A stretch of 19,636 bases of DNA from Syntrophorhabdaceae bacterium (lineage in GTDB: Bacteria > Desulfobacterota > Syntrophorhabdia > Syntrophorhabdales > Syntrophorhabdaceae): positions 1 through 19,636 of the forward strand of contig JAOAFK010000208.1 of the NCBI GenBank assembly GCA_026416315.1, read 5' to 3'. Made by a program: the position numbers and the translations under genes. This document shows positions 14,709-19,636 of the stretch, in pieces; within the stretch, counting starts at the first letter, position 1, and each line of letters starts with the position of its first letter. Below the pieces are notes generated by a model. That model ran no database searches and was not told where the DNA came from. It saw only the letters and a program-made list of their open reading frames with translations.

Positions 14709-14738
14709 GCAGATGCACACAGATAAAAACACATCTGC
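14709..14738. repeat. Inverted repeat GCAGATG...CATCTGC
   Basis: Perfect 7-bp arms at 14709-14715 and 14732-14738 flank a 16-base spacer that contains CACACAGATAAAA. It is one of several inverted repeats clustered between 14700 and 14860. Confidence 0.5.
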
Positions 14739-14740
14739 GG

Positions 14741-14812
14741 TCTCTGTACTCTCTATGAGAGATATTAATATTTTCTCTCATCCTCTTCGCTCGAGGCCAC
14801 AGAGTACACAGA
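14741..14812. repeat. Nested inverted repeats around 14755-14781
   Basis: The outer arms TCTCTGTACTCTCT (14741-14754) and ACAGAGTACACAGA (14799-14812) are complementary at 12 of 14 positions. Inside them is a perfect 8-bp pair, ATGAGAGA (14755-14762) and TCTCTCAT (14774-14781). The nesting suggests a foldable, possibly mobile, palindromic element and not chance. Confidence 0.55.
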
Positions 14813-14824
14813 AAGTAAATTTCT

Positions 14825-14857
14825 TTTGCCTTGATTTAAATCATCAATCAAGGCAAA
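14825..14857. repeat. Perfect 12-bp stem-loop
   Basis: TTTGCCTTGATT (14825-14836) and AATCAAGGCAAA (14846-14857) are perfectly complementary around a 9-base loop. Neither strand has a proper T tract directly after the stem, so terminator function for the regulator gene ending at 15046 is only possible. It is the strongest stem in the intergenic region. Confidence 0.65.
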
Positions 14858-15045
14858 TTTCAAGCAGCTTATAGTGCGTGATAAATCATAACTTCTGCCC
14901 TGAAAGGCTATAAATTGTGGACAACATTGTAAGATTTATTATATTATATAATGGAGTTCATGAATAATATTACATCTGTAAAATTTGTGTGCATCAGTGG
15001 ATAAAATTTTTTTATTTATAATCTTCTAATTGGTCGTAAATAAAA

Positions 15046-15735
15046 TCATTCAATCAATTTAGACTTTATTGCATATCTTACAAGGCCTGCTATGTTATGG
15101 ATGTCGAGGATGTCCATGATCTGGGTTCTATGGGCATCCACTGTGTTCACACTGATATTCAACTTTTTTGCAATCTCTTTTGTTGTATATCCTTCGGCAA
15201 TGAGCTGAAGTATCTCCCTCTGCCTTGGAGTTAATACCTCAAAGACATTTTTATCTACTTTTTTATCTACTTTATCATCTTTCACCCTGCCTTCTGTTCT
15301 TGATATATAATCCGTGACCACCTGTTTAGAAATGGGCGGAGTCAGATATATCTCTCCTTTAATAACAGACTTTATGGCAATCTCAAGCTCATCAACTCCG
15401 GAATCCTTAAGCATATAACCGGAGACGCCAGCACGGAGAGACTGAAATACATATTCTTCATTTGCATGCATGGAAAGCATGATGATTTTAATCTGGGGAT
15501 AGGACTTTTTTATTCTGGTGGCCACCTCGATCCCGTTCAGTCCGGGTATGGCAATGTCAAGGAATACCACATGGGGCCTATATCTTTCAATTATGTCAAG
15601 GGCATCTCTTCCATCACCTGTCTCAGCCACAACCTTCATACCGTCAATGGTTTCAATAAGAGCCTTTATACCCTGCCTTACGAGGGTATGGTCTTCTACA
15701 ATGACAATATCCGTTGAGCCTTCCTTTCTTACCAT
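15046..15735 (-). CDS. NarL/LuxR-type DNA-binding response regulator
   Basis: This 229-residue transcription factor has a receiver (about 8-125: E14-D15, phosphorylation site D60, S88, K110). The LuxR-type helix-turn-helix lies at about 165-225 (LTPRQREILQLIAEG, TTKEIAKKLNISVNTVDAHR). The linker contains a short lysine-aspartate repeat (DKVDKKVDK). It begins 3 bp after the histidine-kinase stop and lacks a clear ribosome site, so translation is probably coupled to the kinase. The pair forms a conventional two-component system. Its DNA targets are unknown; the palindromes in the adjacent 553-bp gap are candidates (inference). Confidence 0.93.
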   Translation of the reverse strand: MVRKEGSTDIVIVEDHTLVRQGIKALIETIDGMKVVAETGDGRDALDIIERYRPHVVFLDIAIPGLNGIEVATRIKKSYPQIKIIMLSMHANEEYVFQSLRAGVSGYMLKDSGVDELEIAIKSVIKGEIYLTPPISKQVVTDYISRTEGRVKDDKVDKKVDKNVFEVLTPRQREILQLIAEGYTTKEIAKKLNISVNTVDAHRTQIMDILDIHNIAGLVRYAIKSKLIE

Positions 15736-15738
15736 CTG

Positions 15739-16896
15739 TTATAATCTGTTTACGGGAAATATTACTTTTATGATAGAACCTTTATTGAATTCAGATGAAA
15801 TCTCCATGGTACCACCGGAAAGTTCCACCCTCTCCTTCATGGCTATAAGACCGAAACTCTTTCCCTTCTTTGCCTCATCCATTGCCTTTGCCACATCAAA
15901 ACCACAACCATTGTCCGAAACGGACAGATGAATGAAATCTCTGTTCCTTTCGAGTGTAACATTAATTCTATCTGCCTTTGCATGCCGGATTACATTGTTT
16001 ATTGCCTCTTGAACCACACGAAAACATACAATCTCTGTCTCAAGCTCAAACCGTGAATCCACCTCGTTTATGTAAAGTTCAATGTCTATTCCTGTGGTTG
16101 ATGAAACCCTGTCTGCATACCACTTTACTGTGGGCACCAGCCCTAAATCGTCAATCAGAGAGGGCCTTAGATTTAAAGACATGTTTCTTACCTGGTTTAA
16201 TGCCCTGTCGAGGATTATTATGGCATCGTTTAACCTTTTTGTAAACTGTTCATGGTCTGCAATACGCTGTAATGACTGGAGGTTTATCTTTACCGCAGTT
16301 AAGGTTTGACCGATCTCATCGTGGAGTTCCCTTGCGATGTATCTACGCTCTGCCTCAAGTTTATTCAAAAGACCTTTGGAGAGACTCTTCACCTCGTCCC
16401 TCATCACCTTCAATTCTTCTTCTGCCTTTTTTTGATTTGTTATATCCCAGTCAATGCCTGCCCATTTTATGGGCCTGCCAGCATCATCCTTTAAAATTTT
16501 TCCACGGCTGTGAATCCATATAATGGAGCCGTCTTTATGATATATACGATACTCCACCTTATGGATATCCCTTTTTCCTTCAAAATGTTCCCGAGCACTT
16601 TTATCTACAAGTATTAAATCTTCAGGCAGAATCCTTTCTTTCCATGCCTTTACAGAATTAGGGAACTCATGGTCTTCATAACCTATAAAGCCCTTTAACA
16701 CAGGGGATATATAAATCTCATCGGGGATGATATGGGGTTTTTCAGGGTCAAAGACAAGGTACCATAAACCGCCGTTTGAACCGGAAATGGCCAGTTCAAG
16801 GGTCTCTTCACTTTCATGTAGTGATGCAATCACCTTTTTATATTCATCTGTGAGTCTTTCGAGTTCGGTAATTGCCCTTTTTGTCTCCCTTAGCAT
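15739..16896 (-). CDS. Cytosolic PAS histidine kinase, NarX/HisKA_3 type
   Basis: This 385-residue kinase has a PAS domain (about 30-158, with NGGLWYLVFD and WAGIDWDITNQKKAEEE) and a HisKA_3 dimerisation/phosphotransfer domain with phosphorylated H192 in ARELHDEIGQTL. The ATPase domain has an N box (QEAINNVIRHA), G1 (DNGCGFD, about 328-334) and a FGLIAMKERV motif. No membrane segment is present, so it senses an intracellular signal. Its cognate regulator follows after 3 bp. The ATG at 16896 has AGGG seven bases upstream, inside the loop of a small hairpin (16898-16915). The gene follows the HD-GYP gene by 45 bp and is probably in the same transcript. The PAS belongs to a different subgroup from the module shared by the c-di-GMP proteins. 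Confidence 0.93.
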   Translation of the reverse strand: MLRETKRAITELERLTDEYKKVIASLHESEETLELAISGSNGGLWYLVFDPEKPHIIPDEIYISPVLKGFIGYEDHEFPNSVKAWKERILPEDLILVDKSAREHFEGKRDIHKVEYRIYHKDGSIIWIHSRGKILKDDAGRPIKWAGIDWDITNQKKAEEELKVMRDEVKSLSKGLLNKLEAERRYIARELHDEIGQTLTAVKINLQSLQRIADHEQFTKRLNDAIIILDRALNQVRNMSLNLRPSLIDDLGLVPTVKWYADRVSSTTGIDIELYINEVDSRFELETEIVCFRVVQEAINNVIRHAKADRINVTLERNRDFIHLSVSDNGCGFDVAKAMDEAKKGKSFGLIAMKERVELSGGTMEISSEFNKGSIIKVIFPVNRL

Positions 16897-16941
16897 GAAT
16901 ATGCCCTAACATATTTTCGAATCTTTATTTTCTGATTTTTT

Positions 16942-18363
16942 TCATTCAAGGGCAAATCCCTTTTCCCTGAAAATTTTAAAACAAGCATTAACAACGGCTT
17001 TTTCATATAAAATTCCTGCATTTTTCTCTATTTCCTCAAGGGCCGCATCAATCCCGAGGGCTGGTCTATACGGCCTGTGCGATGCCATGGCTTCCACAAC
17101 ATCGGCAACCCCTATAATTCTTGCTTCAAGTAAAATCTCATCTCCCCTTAAACCATCAGGATAGCCCGAACCATCAAGTCTCTCATGGTGCTCAAGCACT
17201 ATCTTTGATATGGGGTGTTCGAATTCAATGTCCTTTAATATCTCATATCCTATCCTTGAATGTCCTTTGATGAGTTGCAATTCATAGTCATTTAATTTAC
17301 CAGGCTTGCTCAATATCTCTGCCGGGATGGCAATTTTGCCGATATCGTGAAGTATACCAGCAATATTTACGGTGTCTTTTACATCTTTGTTTAATCCCAT
17401 CTCTTCTACAATTAAAAGGGCAATCCTCGTCACCCTTCTCTGATGTCCCGCTGTATAGGGGTCTCTTATCTCAGCAGTATATGAGAGGGTGTTCACAAGG
17501 TCAGCCAATACTTTTTTTGTTTTTTTGTATTCTTCTTTCAATCTGTTTTCTATCGCCTTTTTCTCTGATATATCAAGGAATGTGATGATTACAGATTTAA
17601 TCTTTTCGTTTAAGATGATGGGAGAGGCAACATAAGATACAGGAATGTAACTTCCGTCTTTTCTTTTGAAAAAATCATCGTAACTTTTTATAACCTCTCC
17701 ATTTTTAAATACATTTAATGCCTTGCTGCTGTCTGACATGATATTCTTTATATGGATGCCGAAAAGCTCCGTATTTCTCCAGCCGAGGACCTTCTCTGTG
17801 GCAGGGTTTGTAGACGTGATGATACCAGCTCTGTTAAAGACAATAATGCCCTCACCGAGATTGTTCGATAAGGCATTATTAAAATCAAGCTGTTCCTTTA
17901 ACCAGTTCAGGGCATCTTTTTCATCCTGTCTTGCCTTTTCTTCAAGGATGCGTAAATGTCTGCTCCTCTTTTCTATTTCTTCCTCATAATCTATATTTGA
18001 GGTAATGTCTTCTATAATTATGAGCATACCCTGTATATCACCAGTAGCGTTCAGTACAGGCAGTATCTTTATAAACTGTTTTGCCGGCACATCATTGGAT
18101 AAATTAGACATATGGAATACAGGGGATAAAACCCTAGGCATACAGTTCTTGTATGCATAATCCAGTGCATCGAAAAAGGCTTTCGGTATGTTGACAAGGA
18201 CATCTTTTATATGGATTCCCTTTACGGCATCAGAGGAAAGGCCTGTCCTGTGGGACATCCAGGTATTCCAGAGAAGAATCTTGCCGGATATATCTGCATA
18301 TATGATCCCCAAATCTGAATTATCAAATATTAATCTTGCTATCTCGTTGTCGATATCAAACAT
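16942..18363 (-). CDS. PAS-PAS-HD-GYP cyclic-di-GMP phosphodiesterase (predicted)
   Basis: This 473-residue soluble protein has PAS 1 (about 5-122: WNTWMSHRTG, VFHMS, IIIEDIT), a charged helix (about 123-160) and PAS 2 (about 160-270: GWRNTELFG, RKDGSYIPVS). The HD-GYP domain (about 280-473) has the HD pair H339-D340 and the signature HHERLDGSGYP at 392-402. Its last 180 residues closely match the HD-GYP domain of the protein at 105-2003 (shared ASHRPYRPALGID and EIEKNAG), pointing to duplication of that domain. It lacks the GAF domain of that paralogue, and PAS 1 is more diverged (no MQQ motif). The ATG at 18363 has GGAG seven bases upstream and overlaps the receiver-CheC stop by 8 bases, so the two are likely co-translated. 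Confidence 0.92.
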   Translation of the reverse strand: MFDIDNEIARLIFDNSDLGIIYADISGKILLWNTWMSHRTGLSSDAVKGIHIKDVLVNIPKAFFDALDYAYKNCMPRVLSPVFHMSNLSNDVPAKQFIKILPVLNATGDIQGMLIIIEDITSNIDYEEEIEKRSRHLRILEEKARQDEKDALNWLKEQLDFNNALSNNLGEGIIVFNRAGIITSTNPATEKVLGWRNTELFGIHIKNIMSDSSKALNVFKNGEVIKSYDDFFKRKDGSYIPVSYVASPIILNEKIKSVIITFLDISEKKAIENRLKEEYKKTKKVLADLVNTLSYTAEIRDPYTAGHQRRVTRIALLIVEEMGLNKDVKDTVNIAGILHDIGKIAIPAEILSKPGKLNDYELQLIKGHSRIGYEILKDIEFEHPISKIVLEHHERLDGSGYPDGLRGDEILLEARIIGVADVVEAMASHRPYRPALGIDAALEEIEKNAGILYEKAVVNACFKIFREKGFALE

Positions 18364-19318
18364 TCAGAGACTCCAGGAGTTTTAATATGCCTACCCTCGG
18401 TATCAATAATATAAGATAAGAGATAATCTCTATATCACTTATGGTTAGATGACTTAAAAGTACAATTGCATGCTCAGTATCTTGTGTATAAAACAGTATG
18501 TAATTCAGTACTTCAGTGCCTGATTTTTTCAGATAAACATCGGGTACGCTTATGGAAAACCTTGTATTCAACTGATTGCTCAATATGGAAATGGCTGCAT
18601 TGAGTACAATGTTTCCCACCTCGGCAAGGACAGTCTGCTCTGACGGGGTGAGTCTGTCTATCTCTTTGTCTTTTGAAAGGAGTGCCCTTACAAGGGACAC
18701 GGCATCCTTATGGGGGAATGCAAGGGTCGCTATACCGTTTATAACACCGGAAAATCTCTGCTGCACCGCAACACCTATACTTTTTAAATTATTCTCAAAA
18801 TAATCATGGAGCTTCGAGGCCTTAATCATTTCGAAATGAGGTACCCTGAGGATGATCTTTCTTTCTATGAGTGAACTTAAGGCACTGGCTGCCCTCCCCA
18901 TGGCAATATTTATAAGTTCTGTAAAGTCATCCTTATTTTTCATGGAGAAGAACATGAATTCAGGTTCTTCTTCAATTTTTGAAAAAACAGACCTTATCTC
19001 TTCAGGTGGAGCGGTCTTTGAGATAAAGGCGAATGCCCCTGCTTCAAATGCGTCCTTCTTTGTCTCCTCCTGAATATCAGCGGTTACTGCGATAAGAGGT
19101 ATATCTCTATCAATTTCTCTGATTTTTTTCATAAGGGTGATCCCATCCATTTCCGGCATGAGCATATCCACAGTCACTGCATTAAATCTACTTTTCTGAA
19201 AAAGCTCAATTGCCTCAGGTCCACTTACTGCCTCAATAACCTCATAACCAGCATCTCTTAATACCTTTGACAGGCGTTGCCTTGCATAAGCCGAATCATC
19301 AACTATAAGTATCCTCAT
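18356..19318 (-). CDS. Receiver-CheC fusion: response regulator joined to a CheY phosphatase domain
   Basis: The 320-residue protein has a receiver (1-115: D7-D8, D51, T79, K101) followed by a complete CheC-type domain (about 125-320). CheC site 1 is D130, E134, N137, P160 and site 2 is T229, E233, N236, P259, both with exact Ex2Nx22P spacing; the first position of site 2 is T where D or S is usual. Both halves resemble the separate cheY and cheC at 3365-4319. The phosphatase could act on its own receiver, on the free CheY, or be switched on by phosphorylation. The ATG at 19318 was chosen because GGGGGAG (19325-19331) lies six bases upstream and MRILIVDDS is the normal receiver start; an ATG at 19342 would add eight residues. 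It is the first gene after the promoter at 19355-19383. Confidence 0.92.
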   Translation of the reverse strand: MRILIVDDSAYARQRLSKVLRDAGYEVIEAVSGPEAIELFQKSRFNAVTVDMLMPEMDGITLMKKIREIDRDIPLIAVTADIQEETKKDAFEAGAFAFISKTAPPEEIRSVFSKIEEEPEFMFFSMKNKDDFTELINIAMGRAASALSSLIERKIILRVPHFEMIKASKLHDYFENNLKSIGVAVQQRFSGVINGIATLAFPHKDAVSLVRALLSKDKEIDRLTPSEQTVLAEVGNIVLNAAISILSNQLNTRFSISVPDVYLKKSGTEVLNYILFYTQDTEHAIVLLSHLTISDIEIISYLILLIPRVGILKLLESLNV

Positions 19319-19354
19319 AATTATCTCCCCCTTATGAATCATAGCATACTAAAA

Positions 19355-19383
19355 AAAATATCAGTGATTTCTATTTTTGTCAA
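19355..19383 (-). promoter_or_regulatory. Sigma-70-type promoter of the first block
   Basis: The minus strand has a perfect -35 TTGACA (19378-19383), a 17-base spacer and a -10 TATTTT (19355-19360; 4 of 6 matches). Transcription would begin near 19348, giving a leader of about 30 bases before the ATG at 19318. A second candidate is an extended -10 (TGCTATGAT) further downstream, without a -35. Confidence 0.6.
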
Positions 19384-19636
19384 TCAACATGTTCTTTGGT
19401 TTTTTTTATATTATCCTGTTACCGCAACATAAAAACATCACCCTTTTTGCAAATTGAATATGTCACCATGTAGTTATGCTCTTCCCTCCCATAAGACACA
19501 GGGTATCTCTCCATAATCATGATGGAATACATGCCATGAACCATGAAGCTAGCGGTTAATAATAACAGATGCCCTTACAAAATGTCTTCTTGTCTTAGTA
19601 GGTAGAAGCTACCTGATCTGCCCATTAACAGAAACA
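19384..19636. other. Upstream flank with no firm gene
   Basis: Apart from a small minus-strand open frame (19419-19544) and a 6-bp hairpin AGGTAG-AAG-CTACCT (19600-19614), I see nothing in this stretch. There is no tRNA-like fold, no CRISPR repeat and no insertion-sequence end. The nearest upstream gene lies beyond the window. Confidence 0.5.
19419..19544 (-). CDS. Possible small open reading frame (41 codons), doubtful
   Basis: From an ATG at 19544 the frame encodes 41 residues and ends at a TAA (19419-19421). Its C-terminal half has a protein-like composition (ERYPVSYGREEHNYMVTYS, then CKKGDVFMLR). No ribosome site precedes this ATG or the internal ATGs, and the frame is closed by a TAA shortly upstream. 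It could be a remnant of a degraded gene or a chance frame. I do not recognise it. Confidence 0.2.
   Translation of the reverse strand: MVHGMYSIMIMERYPVSYGREEHNYMVTYSICKKGDVFMLR

Larger units (their letters stand above)
14493..15045. other. 553-bp non-coding region with multiple inverted repeats
   Basis: No convincing gene or RNA is seen between the NarL-type regulator and the double-receiver gene. The stretch is A+T-rich and contains at least four inverted repeats (separate entries) and three copies of the word TGTGTGCAT or its complement (14530-14538, 14713-14721, 14986-14994). It should also carry the promoter for the che core, but no clear -35/-10 pair was found. The phrases CACAGA-TGCACACAGATAAAA and CCACAGAGTACACAGAAA resemble intergenic repeat phrases I recall from many environmental genomes, so part of it may be a decayed interspersed repeat. 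Confidence 0.6.

Noticed and set aside
19560..19636. Possible tRNA or structured RNA near the window end
   Set aside because: Only an isolated 6-bp hairpin (AGGTAG-AAG-CTACCT) is present; no cloverleaf arms or conserved T-loop sequence can be drawn.

Overview
This window is one long sensory and chemotaxis-type gene cluster from a bacterium with A+T-rich DNA. All 15 confidently called genes lie on the minus strand, so transcription runs from high to low coordinates. The only hint of a plus-strand gene is a short tail at positions 1-78. Gene content (CheC phosphatases, a soluble methyl-accepting protein, cytosolic PAS, GAF, GGDEF and HD-GYP proteins, a PAS-HEAT protein) resembles environmental Nitrospirota or Desulfobacterota. 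That placement is a low-confidence inference; no taxonomic marker gene is present.

Layout in transcription order. Block 1 (19318 to 15046) follows a good sigma-70-type promoter at 19355-19383. It encodes a receiver-CheC fusion, a PAS-PAS-HD-GYP c-di-GMP phosphodiesterase, a cytosolic NarX-type PAS histidine kinase and its NarL-type regulator. A 553-bp gap (14493-15045) holds no gene but several inverted repeats and a recurring GATGCACACA-type word. Block 2 (14492 to 105) is the che core: a double-receiver protein, CheA, CheW, a cytosolic MCP, then (after a weak terminator-like hairpin) a PAS-HEAT repeat protein, CheR, CheB, CheY, CheC, a PAS-PAS-GGDEF protein and a PAS-PAS-GAF-HD-GYP protein. 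Most genes overlap or are separated by fewer than 20 bp, and several Shine-Dalgarno (SD) sequences sit inside the end of the preceding gene.

How it may work (inference): the soluble MCP, CheW and CheA form a cytoplasmic array adapted by CheR and CheB. CheA can address up to six receiver domains in the window, and CheY~P is presumably removed by CheC and the receiver-CheC fusion. No flagellar, pilus, CheD or CheZ gene is present. One diguanylate cyclase and two HD-GYP phosphodiesterases suggest that the locus also adjusts c-di-GMP. Three of these c-di-GMP proteins and/or the HEAT protein share a recognisable N-terminal PAS module, and the second HD-GYP carries a more diverged version.

Most notable features: the same CheY-CheC pair occurs both split and fused in one locus; a PAS sensor is fused to about 24 HEAT repeats inside a che operon; the PAS module is reused with different outputs; the MCP contains a threefold 56-residue coiled-coil super-repeat; and no protein shows a membrane segment.
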